The notes beneath the pieces were generated by a model. It was not told the DNA's origin. It worked only from the letters and a program-made list of their open reading frames with translations, and made no database searches. Shown in pieces: positions 26,150 through 34,559 of a stretch of DNA of 64,000 bases. Both the position numbers and the translations under genes were made by a program. The stretch comes from Deltaproteobacteria bacterium. GTDB lineage: Bacteria; JAGRBM01; JAHCIT01. The stretch spans positions 144,374-208,373 of the forward strand of contig JAHCIT010000008.1 of the NCBI GenBank assembly GCA_026129095.1, written 5' to 3'. Each line of letters starts with the position of its first letter. The first letter of the stretch is position 1.

Positions 26150-28264
26150 TCAGGTGTCGAGCGTCACGGTTTCCCAGCCGCCCGCGCCGTCGCTGACCCT
26201 CAGCTTCCCGCTCGACAGGTCGAGCCGGATGTAGGCCGCCGGAGCCCCTTCTGGATCATCCATACTGTCTCCGAGCCGGTCCGGCGTCAGCGCCGAGACC
26301 GTCCCGCTGTAACCCGCGTGCACCGTGCTCGCGCGTGTCTCCTGGGTGAGGTGAACCACTGTGAGACCCTGGGAATCGTCATCGATCCCCACGACAGCAT
26401 CATCGGCCAGAACCGACTGGCCGTCCAGCAGGACGAGCGGCGCCAACCCGTCGTCGTGATGGAAGCTGCCCGGACCCAAAACGGTCCGCCCACGGCCGAT
26501 CACCACGGTACCGGCGGTGGTGATCAGACCGCCGATGACACCCGCTCCGGCACCGTTGGATATGGCGACATCATCCAGGACGAGCCGTGAGCCGGTCTCA
26601 GGATTACCTCCAGCAGTACCGGTAATGAGGAGCTGCGCGTCCTCGCCGGAGAGACCTTCGACCTCAAATGGACCCCCGCTGAACCGGGGGGTACCGGCCA
26701 GTATCGCCCTGGCGGTCTCCACCGACTCCTCCTCGGTAATTTCCAGCGTGATGACGATGGGGCTGGCGTTGCCCCCCGTCGAGTAGCTGTTGCGCGCATT
26801 CACGAACTCAATGCCCTCGACCGGCCATATCTGGAGTTCGCCGAACGGCACGCCGCCGACAGGGACGGAGATATTACTCCGGCACCGGATACGGGCGCCC
26901 GGCGCGCCCTCTGCAATGGCGTCCATGAGGAACTCCATCATGGACTCCCAGTCGCTGAAGACCGTGGAGCCATCCGGAGTCGCGCCGGAATCGAACACCA
27001 GCTCTACGATCCCGGCCGACGCGCCGGACGTGGGCCCCAGCACCGGCCAGCCGTCAGAGTCCACTGACAGCACACGCTTCCACATGCCTTCGTGAAAGGC
27101 TGCACCTGAAACTGGTGCCATCGGAAGAAATGGGCCGGGTGTTCCGAGCAGAGGACCAACGAATGCAGCCAACTCCGCGCCCGACTGCGTTCGGTCAAGC
27201 ATGACCAGCGCCGGGCCGTCAGGGAGCTGAACCGCGTAGGTCGAGATGCGCGTGGAGCCGTCCTTGCCGTCGCGGCGGATAGCCGCCCGCCAGCGCCGGA
27301 GTCCGAGGGCGGTCTCGGCCGTCGGTGACCCAGCCGTGAACACCACCGCGACCTGCGGGTCCGAGTGGTCATACCAGCCGACGCTGAAGCCGTCGGTACC
27401 GGCGTCGCCATCGAGCGCCTGGATGTCTTCCAGGCGTGCCGCCTCGCGGGCCGTCGCGCCGGAATAGAGCGCGAACCTCAGGCTCGCCATCGCCACGCCG
27501 AGCTGTGTGCCGATGTCGTAGACCTCGCTCCAGCTCCCGCTGTCCTTGATATATGCCTTCCCGGCGGCGGCATCGACGGCGAGGTCCATGTCCTCGCCCG
27601 TGCCGTTGTCAGGAGGCCCATCCGTGTCGAGGATCGCTCCGCCGGCGGTGACGCCGAGAAGCTCCCAGCCGGTGCGGCCGTGCCGGTACCAGATCGCGTT
27701 CTGCCCGTCTCCGGCGGCGGTATCGCGGGCGAGGGAGCCCGGATTCCCGAGCTCAGGCGGCGGCGCACCCTCGTAGCTGCCCTCGAAAAACTCGATCTCG
27801 TAAGGGAGGATTTCGGCCGTCACCGTGTCCGGGAGCGGCTCGCCCTCTGAGGTGGCGTCGCCGAGGACGCCCTCGTCGAAGCCCATGAGCTGGCCGGTGT
27901 CCGCGCCGCCCTCGCCGACCGGCTCGCCGGCCGGGCCGCGAAGCTGGCCGCTGAAGGCCCACTCGCCGCCCGACTTGACGTAGAAATCGAGGCCGGGCGA
28001 GGCGGTGTCGACGTAGAACTGTCCATCGGAGCCGGTCTCGTTTCCGGGAGCGCCGCTCCCGGTGAGCCACTGGAGCGCGCTCTCGCCGGCCGGGACGGTC
28101 CAGACTCCGCCCTTCCAGATGCGGATGACCGGCGCGCCGTCGCCGGGGCCAGTGAGCACGACGCGGATGTCGCCCTCGCGGTTGCCGGCATCCGGCAGGT
28201 CCGGGACCGTCGCGACGGGATCCCGCCAGTTTCGTAGGGCCCCGGGTAGTCTCGTAATCTGCAT
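26150..28264 (-). CDS. Putative tail fibre / receptor-binding protein
   Basis: 704 residues. The N-terminal part has a collagen-like and phage-fibre type composition (LRGPAGEPVGEGG) and repeated short motifs of the type DG-Q-FYVDTASPGLDFYVK and DSGSWSEVYD, as in carbohydrate-interacting fibre modules. The C-terminal half is glycine-rich beta, consistent with a beta-helix (TAGTVVIGRGRTVLGPGSFHHDD). It ends with SSGKLRVSDGAGGWETVTLDT. Its position downstream of the baseplate and collar-like proteins supports a host-recognition role. Confidence 0.65.
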   Translation of the reverse strand: MQITRLPGALRNWRDPVATVPDLPDAGNREGDIRVVLTGPGDGAPVIRIWKGGVWTVPAGESALQWLTGSGAPGNETGSDGQFYVDTASPGLDFYVKSGGEWAFSGQLRGPAGEPVGEGGADTGQLMGFDEGVLGDATSEGEPLPDTVTAEILPYEIEFFEGSYEGAPPPELGNPGSLARDTAAGDGQNAIWYRHGRTGWELLGVTAGGAILDTDGPPDNGTGEDMDLAVDAAAGKAYIKDSGSWSEVYDIGTQLGVAMASLRFALYSGATAREAARLEDIQALDGDAGTDGFSVGWYDHSDPQVAVVFTAGSPTAETALGLRRWRAAIRRDGKDGSTRISTYAVQLPDGPALVMLDRTQSGAELAAFVGPLLGTPGPFLPMAPVSGAAFHEGMWKRVLSVDSDGWPVLGPTSGASAGIVELVFDSGATPDGSTVFSDWESMMEFLMDAIAEGAPGARIRCRSNISVPVGGVPFGELQIWPVEGIEFVNARNSYSTGGNASPIVITLEITEEESVETARAILAGTPRFSGGPFEVEGLSGEDAQLLITGTAGGNPETGSRLVLDDVAISNGAGAGVIGGLITTAGTVVIGRGRTVLGPGSFHHDDGLAPLVLLDGQSVLADDAVVGIDDDSQGLTVVHLTQETRASTVHAGYSGTVSALTPDRLGDSMDDPEGAPAAYIRLDLSSGKLRVSDGAGGWETVTLDT

Positions 28265-28277
28265 CTCGTCTCTCCGT

Positions 28278-28688
28278 TCAGGCGACCCGGATCCCGTACA
28301 GGAACCGGCCGTAGACCGTGTGTCCCGAGCCGAGCGAGCCCGTCTCGCGCAGCCTGAGGCGCTGGGGCACCGAGTCGATCTGGAGTGTGCGGCGGCCGGC
28401 GCCCATCGTGATCTCGCCCTCCTGGTCCTCCATCGGCTCCCAGACCGATGTGGAGGTGTCCTGGTTCAGGGCCCCCTCGCTGGCGAAGAGCTGCTCGGCC
28501 GGGTCCGACGGCAGCGGCTGGCCAGGGTCGGTGTCGCACCCTTCGACCGCGATGACCGCGCCGCTGAAATCATCGAGGCCAGCACCCTCGCCGTAGATCT
28601 GGATCCGGACATCCTCGGCCTGCGGCTGCCGGAGCACCGCCAGCTGGCCGGCCTGGAGGGCGAACCGCTGCTCCTTCCACTGGATCAC
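28278..28688 (-). CDS. Tail-region hypothetical protein
   Basis: 136 residues from GTG 28688, which overlaps the previous stop as GTGA and has GGAGG 7 bases upstream. The protein is beta-rich (EQRFALQAGQLAVLRQPQ, VRIQIYGEG) and of even composition, with no recognised motif. It lies between the small membrane protein and the large fibre gene. It could be a fibre-adaptor or chaperone, but this is inferred only from position. Confidence 0.6.
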   Translation of the reverse strand: MIQWKEQRFALQAGQLAVLRQPQAEDVRIQIYGEGAGLDDFSGAVIAVEGCDTDPGQPLPSDPAEQLFASEGALNQDTSTSVWEPMEDQEGEITMGAGRRTLQIDSVPQRLRLRETGSLGSGHTVYGRFLYGIRVA

Positions 28689-28996
28689 CTGCCACCTCCG
28701 TTTCGCCCGCCGCGTTCGGTGAGCACGGCGAGCTGGGTGGCGAGCGCCACCAGCGCATGGCGCGTTTCCTTCAGCTCCGCCACGGCATCTCCCATCGCCT
28801 GCTCGACGGGCCGCACGCGCAGCTCGATGTAGGCCATCGTCGCCGCCCAGTTCACCGCGAACGACCCCACGAGCACCGCCACGAGATGCTTCCACCGGAC
28901 GAAGATTTCCGGAGCGTCGATCGGCGCACGGCGGCCTCCGTCGCGGGTAGGCGACTGCAGCGAGCCCCCGGCGTCGAGTTCCTGCGGATAGAACAT
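28685..28996 (-). CDS. Small membrane protein with coiled-coil tail
   Basis: 103 residues from ATG 28996, sharing one base with the upstream stop (TGATG). One membrane helix (about residues 37-58, HLVAVLVGSFAVNWAATMAY) is followed by an amphipathic helix (VEQAMGDAVAELKETRHALVALATQLAVL) and a basic glycine-rich end. The layout suggests a cell-envelope or spanin-like role in lysis, or a tail-associated membrane protein. This is not certain. Confidence 0.65.
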   Translation of the reverse strand: MFYPQELDAGGSLQSPTRDGGRRAPIDAPEIFVRWKHLVAVLVGSFAVNWAATMAYIELRVRPVEQAMGDAVAELKETRHALVALATQLAVLTERGGRNGGGR

Positions 28997-30009
28997 CAGT
29001 AGATCCTCATGGCGTACTGGAAGCCCCGGTAGGCTGGAACATGGTTCGCCGTGGACACAGAGTGCGTGTGCGCCGTCAGGTGGTTGTTGATGGCGCCGCC
29101 GCCGACCACCGAGGTGTTGTTTTCGATGACTTCGTTTCCTGGCGAGGCGGTGGTCGGGTTCGTGCCGGTCGTGTGGCTGTGCGTATCGGAGCCGCCGGAC
29201 GGCGTCGAGGCGACTTCGGCCGACGCCGCCGCGCCCCGGACGAACCGGTTCGTCAGGTCCGGGACCGCAAGCCCGTGGAAGGGCGAGCGAGGCTGGCTTA
29301 CGGTGCCGCCCGTGAGGGCGATCCAGTTCGAGGGCAGCGCGTCGGCGGACCCCTTCCGGATCCAGGGCACGGGCATGCCGACCGGCAGGGCCAGGTCGGA
29401 ATCCGCGAGCGGTTTCGCCGGGAACGTCACGGTGACGGTTCCGATGCCGTTCGTCGCCCAGTTGCACAGGAAAAACCTCGTCGGGTCTGCCACCGACCGG
29501 ACGCCGTTCGTCCATGCGAATTCGGCGACTCCGTCGGCACCGGCCGTGACGAGCTCGAACACTGGCCGGTTCGTTTCAGGGTCGAAGCCGCTGAAGTGCA
29601 GATACAGCCCGCCGGAGTTCGACTCCGGAAGGTCGCTCTTGTCGCGGTCGGCGGACGGTTCGTACCAGTAGCCGTTCACGAGGATCCGGCAGGAGGAGGG
29701 CAGCCGGACGGTGTTCGGCGCCGGTGAAGTGACATCCGACCCGGCGAACATCCGGTTTCCGAAGAGGCGGTAGAGTTCGGCGGCCTTGCGGGCATGGGCC
29801 CTCACCGAGGAATCGCGCACGTCGGCACCGATCAGGTCCGACAGCTGCTGGGCGACCGCCGTGACGCGGCGGTTCAGGCCCCGCCCGGTCTTGTTGGACG
29901 GCGCGGTCTCGTCACCGCCCTGTACGAGATCAGAGGTCTCGATCTTCGGGACGTCCGCCTCGAAGGCTGCATAGCGGTCTGCCGGTGCTGGATCTGCGAA
30001 TACGCCCAT
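28996..30009 (-). CDS. Tail fibre with HxH-rich collar-like C-terminus
   Basis: 337 residues from ATG 30009. The N-terminal part includes DLTNRFVRGAAASAEV. Residues from about 270 carry repeated His pairs: SDTHSHTTGTNP and LTAHTHSVS, then an end with RGFQYAMRIY. HxH motifs in T4 short and long fibres bind metal inside a trimer, so a metal-stabilised trimeric tip is likely. Position corresponds to the Mu fibre region after the gp48-like protein. Confidence 0.65.
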   Translation of the reverse strand: MGVFADPAPADRYAAFEADVPKIETSDLVQGGDETAPSNKTGRGLNRRVTAVAQQLSDLIGADVRDSSVRAHARKAAELYRLFGNRMFAGSDVTSPAPNTVRLPSSCRILVNGYWYEPSADRDKSDLPESNSGGLYLHFSGFDPETNRPVFELVTAGADGVAEFAWTNGVRSVADPTRFFLCNWATNGIGTVTVTFPAKPLADSDLALPVGMPVPWIRKGSADALPSNWIALTGGTVSQPRSPFHGLAVPDLTNRFVRGAAASAEVASTPSGGSDTHSHTTGTNPTTASPGNEVIENNTSVVGGGAINNHLTAHTHSVSTANHVPAYRGFQYAMRIY

Positions 30010-30047
30010 GACGGTCCGGAGTGGCCTCCGCTCCTGACCTTACGCGG

Positions 30048-30069
30048 GGGCGGTTCCGGTTTGCGGGAC
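30048..30069 (-). promoter_or_regulatory. Repeat motif A, copy upstream of the fibre gene
   Basis: On the minus strand it contains GTCCCGCAAACCGGAACC and the next four bases match too. A 22-base identical copy is at 49062-49083 upstream of the endolysin gene, and CGTAA follows after a short variable gap at both. The position before gene starts suggests a regulatory site. Confidence 0.45.
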
Positions 30070-30077
30070 CGTCGCGG

Positions 30078-30791
30078 TCATTCCCACAGGTCCGATGGCA
30101 GCCCCCAGACGCCGCCGTATTCCGCCGCCCCGCCGTGGAGCAGCTGGCCGCCGTTGTAGTCCGCGCCGTCGTAGCGGTAGGGGTGCCCGGTCTCGGAAGC
30201 GAACACGGTCGCGTAGTAGGTGTGATCGCCGTCCGGATCGTAAAGATAGAACAGGAACCGGTAGGGCCTTGACCTTGCCGGTTTCACGAGGCGGACCTGG
30301 TTCAGGAGGCGCCGCCAGGCGTGAACGTCCGGGATCTGGTCTTCCGAATTCAGATAGATCACCACGTCGAACAGTGCCCAGGCGAGCCAGCCGAAATCGA
30401 TCATTCCGTCGTGGACCCACGTTCCGTCGTAATAGGTCTCCGACCGGTCCTCGAGGATCTCCACGCGGGGGAACCCGAGCAGCACGAGCGCGGCCACCAT
30501 GCCGGGGTCGGTGCCCGCCGACCGCCAGGTGGCGTGCGCCGCGATGACCCGGGCCCGGTAATGGTCCTCCGTTTCGCCGGTCGCGGGATCGATCGCCCGG
30601 GCGCGGCCGTGGCGCCGGAGTGCCTCGCCTTCCGAGAACCGGGGGAACCGGAGCGTCCGGGCCAGCTCCAGCTCGTCCTGCCGCTTCTGGAGCGTTTCGG
30701 TGAGCGTCTCCCACAGGCCGTGGATTTTCTTCCCGGCGTCCCACAGCCACGGCACGTTCAGCCAGTCGCGGAAATACTCGATGACGGTCAC
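30078..30791 (-). CDS. Baseplate-to-fibre tail protein (Mu gp48 position)
   Basis: 237 residues from GTG 30791, overlapping the previous stop as GTGA. The N-terminal half is helical and resembles P2 gpI / Mu gp48-type proteins (EYFRDWLNVPWLWDAGKKIHGLWE). The C-terminal part has Tyr and Gly-rich segments (YRFLFYLYDPDGDHTYYATVF). In contractile-tail phages the gene between baseplate protein J and the fibre encodes this connector. The exact family is not certain. Confidence 0.65.
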   Translation of the reverse strand: MTVIEYFRDWLNVPWLWDAGKKIHGLWETLTETLQKRQDELELARTLRFPRFSEGEALRRHGRARAIDPATGETEDHYRARVIAAHATWRSAGTDPGMVAALVLLGFPRVEILEDRSETYYDGTWVHDGMIDFGWLAWALFDVVIYLNSEDQIPDVHAWRRLLNQVRLVKPARSRPYRFLFYLYDPDGDHTYYATVFASETGHPYRYDGADYNGGQLLHGGAAEYGGVWGLPSDLWE

Positions 30792-31930
30792 GGCTGCGAA
30801 GCCTCCGTGACCGTGAGGGTCCACTCTCCGCGTACGGCCAGTTCGCCGGGCGCAAGCGTGACGTTCGCGGACGGCGCGGCGAACACCACATCTTTCAGCG
30901 GGAACCGCCGGAGCAGCTCCATCGCCAGACGGGCGCGGACGAAATCCTCCCCGACCTCCTGCGGCCGGAGCAGGGGTTCCAGCGAGCCGTTCAGCTCGAA
31001 GAAGGCGTCCAGGACCGTTTCCGCCTCGGCGGCGAGACCGGCATAGGCGCGGCCCGGCAACGCCACCAGCTGGGCCTCGCCGTCCACCGGCACGGCGGCC
31101 GGGCCCAGAACCAGCAGATCGTCGTTCACCGGCCGGATCGCCTGGAGCGCCTCCGTGACGGCTTCGATCAGCCCCTCGGTCGGAATGCCGGCCGAACTCA
31201 CCACGTACACGTCGACCGTTCCGTGCCCCCTCGGGTGCTGCGCGTCAACGAAGGCGGAGACGACTCCGGGCACGGCCAGCGCCGCCTGCCGGTAGGCTTC
31301 GGCGGTGGTGCCCGACGCCAGCGACTGCCAGACGCCGAGAATCCGGGTGCGGTAGGGCTCGTGGTCCTCTTCGTCGGCGCCCTCGGCGGTGAGCCAGTTC
31401 TCGCCGTTCGTGACGCTATCGACGCCCGGAACCGGGGTGACAATCTCCGTGATCCGTCCGGTTCCGGCGTTGTATCCGGAGCCTGTCCCGAGGGCGCGGA
31501 CCGGCGCGTCCGCCGACGTCTCGCCGTCAGGGATCACGGCCTCGGCTGCCGTCTCATAAAGGTATCTTCGTCCCTGCGAATCGGTCTTTGTGCCGACCTG
31601 GGTGCCTGACGGAATCGCCGTGTTGCCGTCGGTCCCCTCGCGGACGAACGTGACGACGCCTTCGGCTACCAGCGCGCCTTTGCGCGGGCGGTTCACGTCC
31701 TGCCCGTGCAGGTCCAGCCAGCCGCCCTGCGCCGTGGCGGCGAACACCATCTGGATCACCGCCCAGCAGAACCGGTGCAGCCAGAACGCCCCCTCGATCA
31801 GCGTTTCCAGCCACCAGCGCGTCAGGCCCGGCGAGTTCAGGTTCGTGTCTTCGGGCAGCTTCTGCCGGGCGATCGTCATCACCTCGTCGCGGATTTCGTC
31901 GCGGGTCATCAGCTTCGGAATGTCAGCCAT
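30788..31930 (-). CDS. Baseplate J-like protein (Mu gp47)
   Basis: 380 residues from ATG 31930 (MADIPKLMTRDEIRDE). The family pattern is clear: an N-terminal helical arm (LIEGAFWLHRFCWAVIQMVFAATAQGGWLDLHG), then the beta core with GTQVGT and GYNAGTGRITEIVTPVPGVDSVTN, then EEDHEPYRTRILGVWQSLASGTTAEAYRQAALAVPGV. The protein forms the baseplate wedge of contractile tails. It is translationally coupled to its neighbours. Confidence 0.88.
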   Translation of the reverse strand: MADIPKLMTRDEIRDEVMTIARQKLPEDTNLNSPGLTRWWLETLIEGAFWLHRFCWAVIQMVFAATAQGGWLDLHGQDVNRPRKGALVAEGVVTFVREGTDGNTAIPSGTQVGTKTDSQGRRYLYETAAEAVIPDGETSADAPVRALGTGSGYNAGTGRITEIVTPVPGVDSVTNGENWLTAEGADEEDHEPYRTRILGVWQSLASGTTAEAYRQAALAVPGVVSAFVDAQHPRGHGTVDVYVVSSAGIPTEGLIEAVTEALQAIRPVNDDLLVLGPAAVPVDGEAQLVALPGRAYAGLAAEAETVLDAFFELNGSLEPLLRPQEVGEDFVRARLAMELLRRFPLKDVVFAAPSANVTLAPGELAVRGEWTLTVTEASQP

Positions 31931-32393
31931 CGGCAATCCCCTCGTCACGTCCGAAGCCCGCCTCGCGGCGGGTCCGATCTATGGTGACCTGGAACCGGTC
32001 CGGGTCGGCCACGATGAGGAGGCTCGACCGACGGAGTTCGTCCTCGTCGTACCAGCCGAACGAGACGCGGCACCGGAACGAGGGGCCGTCCTTCACGACC
32101 TCGGCCCCTGTGTAGGCCGGATCGATGCGCGGGTCCGCGTTCACCTGGTCCTCGAGGTCCAGCCGGAGTTCCTCCTCCATGCCGGGCTGGTATTCGGCGC
32201 CGTAGTACCGGCTCCACTGGATCCCGGCGGAGCGGTCGAAGAAGATGGAGCCCAGCTCTGCCCGGAGGCGGATCGCGAGGTCCTGCACGAGCACCTCGGA
32301 CCCGGAGCCCTCGACGAACGTTCCGCCCGCGTCGGTTTCCAGGTCGGTCATCGGATCGTCCAGAAGCAGGTCTTTCCCGCCGGCGGTGCCCAT
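31923..32393 (-). CDS. Baseplate wedge protein, Mu gp46-like
   Basis: 156 residues. The segment FVEGSGSEVLVQDLAIRLRAELG with FFDRSAGIQWSRYYGAEYQPGM resembles the gp46/gp25-type wedge proteins. It lies between the spike and J-like genes as in Mu. It overlaps the J-like gene by eight bases. Confidence 0.7.
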   Translation of the reverse strand: MGTAGGKDLLLDDPMTDLETDAGGTFVEGSGSEVLVQDLAIRLRAELGSIFFDRSAGIQWSRYYGAEYQPGMEEELRLDLEDQVNADPRIDPAYTGAEVVKDGPSFRCRVSFGWYDEDELRRSSLLIVADPDRFQVTIDRTRREAGFGRDEGIADG

Positions 32394-32395
32394 GA

Positions 32396-33163
32396 CTATT
32401 CCGCCCTCGTCTTCACGGCCGTGGCGATCACCGACGGCGGCTGGCCCAACACCGTGACCGCACCGCCCATGGAATCCCGGAGCCCGCTGACGTCCACGAG
32501 GTCGCCGTGCCGGGCGACGGGCCTTCCGGCCGGGCCGCCCAGATCCACCAGCCCGTTGATGGCCGTCTGCGGGCTGGTGACCGTCAGCAGCGTGGCGAGA
32601 ATCTCGGTGATTCCGCCCGGCTTGAGGTCGATCGCATGTCCCGGGGCGAGTTCCATCCCCGCGGGGCCCCCCACGGGAGCCACCAGCTGCACGCGCCCCA
32701 TGAGCTGGATCAGCGGAGCCATGATCTCCGCAATCCCCTGCCGCAGGACGACGCGGGCCGCACCGTTCACGAAGACGATCTCCCCGGCGGCAGCGCCGGG
32801 CTGCGCGAGCCGCTTCATGCGGGAATGGGTCGTCCGGCCGTCCAGATACGGACGGTTCGGATCGCCATAGAGGAAGGCCACGCGCACGGCGGTGCCCACC
32901 GCCGGCAGCGCGAAGATTCCCGCGCCGTCGCGGCCCACGAGCGGGTCCAGCTCGAGTCCCGTGATCACCTGATCCGTGAGCCGTCCCCTGCGGTCCATGA
33001 GCTGCACATCCACCCCGTAGGCGGACGGACCCTGGTGGAGCTTCGTGACGACGCCCTCGACCGGGAACCGCATGTAGTGGGAGAGGTCCGGCATGGCCTT
33101 CTCGACGAGACGGCGGACCGTCTCCAGCAGCTTTCCGGCCGCGATGAGCGGACCGGTGCTCAC
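32396..33163 (-). CDS. Baseplate spike protein, gpV/Mu gp45-like
   Basis: 255 residues from GTG 33163, overlapping the hub gene stop as GTGA. The N-terminal OB-fold is seen in VVTKLHQGPSAYGVDVQLMDRRGR and ALPAVGTAVRVAFLYGDPNRPYLDG. A repetitive Gly/Leu/Val-rich C-terminal part (VRLRQGIAEIMAPLIQLMG-type, then ITEILATLLTV) is consistent with a beta-helical spike. The protein forms the membrane-piercing tip of the contractile tail. Confidence 0.78.
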   Translation of the reverse strand: MSTGPLIAAGKLLETVRRLVEKAMPDLSHYMRFPVEGVVTKLHQGPSAYGVDVQLMDRRGRLTDQVITGLELDPLVGRDGAGIFALPAVGTAVRVAFLYGDPNRPYLDGRTTHSRMKRLAQPGAAAGEIVFVNGAARVVLRQGIAEIMAPLIQLMGRVQLVAPVGGPAGMELAPGHAIDLKPGGITEILATLLTVTSPQTAINGLVDLGGPAGRPVARHGDLVDVSGLRDSMGGAVTVLGQPPSVIATAVKTRAE

Positions 33164-33954
33164 TGCATGAACCTCATGGCGAGGTCGGTTCTCGCCCGGC
33201 GGGCGTCCCAGGTGTCGATCGCCATCAGGACACGGCCGTCCGCGGAGACGCCGGATACCGGATCCTCCACCCGCACCCGCTGGCCGATCTCGATGCCGAA
33301 GGCAGCCGGGCACTCGGCCTCGAAGATTCCTTCGCCCGTGTGACGGCGGGCGATGATGTTGGTCCCGTAGGCGATCCGGACCTGCGGCGCGGACGGCGCC
33401 AGCATCGGGTCGCCGATGTGCAGTATGCCGCCGGTATCGAACCATCGGGTGACCTGCCAGTCGGCGCGCGGCGCCGAGAAGGCCGCCGCATGGAGGAGGG
33501 AGTCGAGGGCGGCATCGCGGGTGTGGTCGCCGAACGCGATCGACCAGCCTGCGGCGGGACCGGGCAGGTGGTGGACCTTGGCATCCTGCCAGATCCCGGA
33601 GAGCGTCTGCCGGATGTCCCCCGAACTCCTGGCATGGGCGAACCCGTCGCGCCAGAAGACCGGCGAGCCCGGCTTCAGGATGACATGGGCGGTCTCGTCC
33701 AGATCATGGGAGTCCACGAACCCGCCGAAAAGCGCCCGTGCCGGTTCGCCCGGACGGAACCAGTCGAGCCTGGCGGGGGCGCGGTCCCGCAGCAGCGGGG
33801 CGACACGACCGTCCGAGTTCTCGACCTCGAGCGCGGCATACTCTCCGCCCAGCGACGACCGGATGACGGTGAGCCGCACGAGCCGGCGCGTGAGGTCGGA
33901 CCCGCCGATCCTGAAACTGACCGCTGGCCGGCCCGCTTCGACCGACGGTTCCAT
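33160..33954 (-). CDS. Baseplate hub protein, gpD/Mu gp44-like
   Basis: 264 residues. The protein begins with a beta-rich tube-like domain (FRIGGSDLTRRLVRLTVIRSSLGGEYAALEVEN) and has ARLDWFRPGEPARALFGGFVDS and HAAAFSAPRADWQVTRWFDTGG, typical of hub proteins between spike and tube. It overlaps the spike start by four bases and the next gene by one base. Confidence 0.72.
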   Translation of the reverse strand: MEPSVEAGRPAVSFRIGGSDLTRRLVRLTVIRSSLGGEYAALEVENSDGRVAPLLRDRAPARLDWFRPGEPARALFGGFVDSHDLDETAHVILKPGSPVFWRDGFAHARSSGDIRQTLSGIWQDAKVHHLPGPAAGWSIAFGDHTRDAALDSLLHAAAFSAPRADWQVTRWFDTGGILHIGDPMLAPSAPQVRIAYGTNIIARRHTGEGIFEAECPAAFGIEIGQRVRVEDPVSGVSADGRVLMAIDTWDARRARTDLAMRFMQ

Positions 33955-34559
33955 CAGTTGGTCCCCCCCGAGAGCGGCGGAATCTGCGCCGGGTCGCGCG
34001 TGTCCGGCCTGGGCGGCATGCCGGCGGCATCGGGCGGCTGGCCGGACGTGGAAATCTTCGAGCCCATGAACTCCAGCGCCGGCGGCAGGGCGGCGCGGCG
34101 GCCCTCCATGATCGCGGCGGCGCGGGCGAGCTGGGCCTTCATCGGGCGGAACTGCTCGAACTCCAGCACGGCGCGGATCGAGTCCTCGGCAGCGCCGTCC
34201 TCGGACCGGAGCTTCGAGAACAGCACCTCGCCGAGGCGGCGGGCCTTGGCGTGCGGGGCATAAAGGCGGAACACCTTCGGGGTGCCGTCGCCGGTCTTTC
34301 CGGAAAAGAGCCGGTCGAGACCGGCCAGCTGCTCCTCCGGCGTCTCGCCGCCAGAGTCCGATTCGTCGAGCAGGAGGAGTTCGAGCGTCGCCCGCGCATC
34401 GCCGATGGAGACCGGTTTCCGGATCGAGCCCTCGATGCCGGGGACCTGGAACTCGTCGATGACGATGTCCCGGTCCACCGAGAAGTACTGGTACCGGCCC
34501 GGCACCGGGACCCCGTCCAGGGTCACGCCGCCGTTCGCCACCGCCACGCGCCCGCTCAT
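33954..34559 (-). CDS. Tail/baseplate protein in the Mu gp43 position
   Basis: 201 residues. A beta-rich first half (YQYFSVDRDIVIDEFQVPGIEGSIRKP and ARATLELLLLDES) is followed by helical segments and a proline-rich tail. It overlaps the tape-measure stop as ATGA and sits between tape measure and hub, where Mu encodes gp43. Similarity to that family is not evident to me, so only a structural tail role is inferred. Confidence 0.6.
   Translation of the reverse strand: MSGRVAVANGGVTLDGVPVPGRYQYFSVDRDIVIDEFQVPGIEGSIRKPVSIGDARATLELLLLDESDSGGETPEEQLAGLDRLFSGKTGDGTPKVFRLYAPHAKARRLGEVLFSKLRSEDGAAEDSIRAVLEFEQFRPMKAQLARAAAIMEGRRAALPPALEFMGSKISTSGQPPDAAGMPPRPDTRDPAQIPPLSGGTN

Noticed and set aside
31590-32870. 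Long open frame on the plus strand opposite the baseplate genes
   Set aside because: It is antisense to well-supported gp45-gp47-type genes. High GC makes such long shadow frames common. The same applies to frames opposite the tape measure (35321-36583) and terminase (46614-48029).
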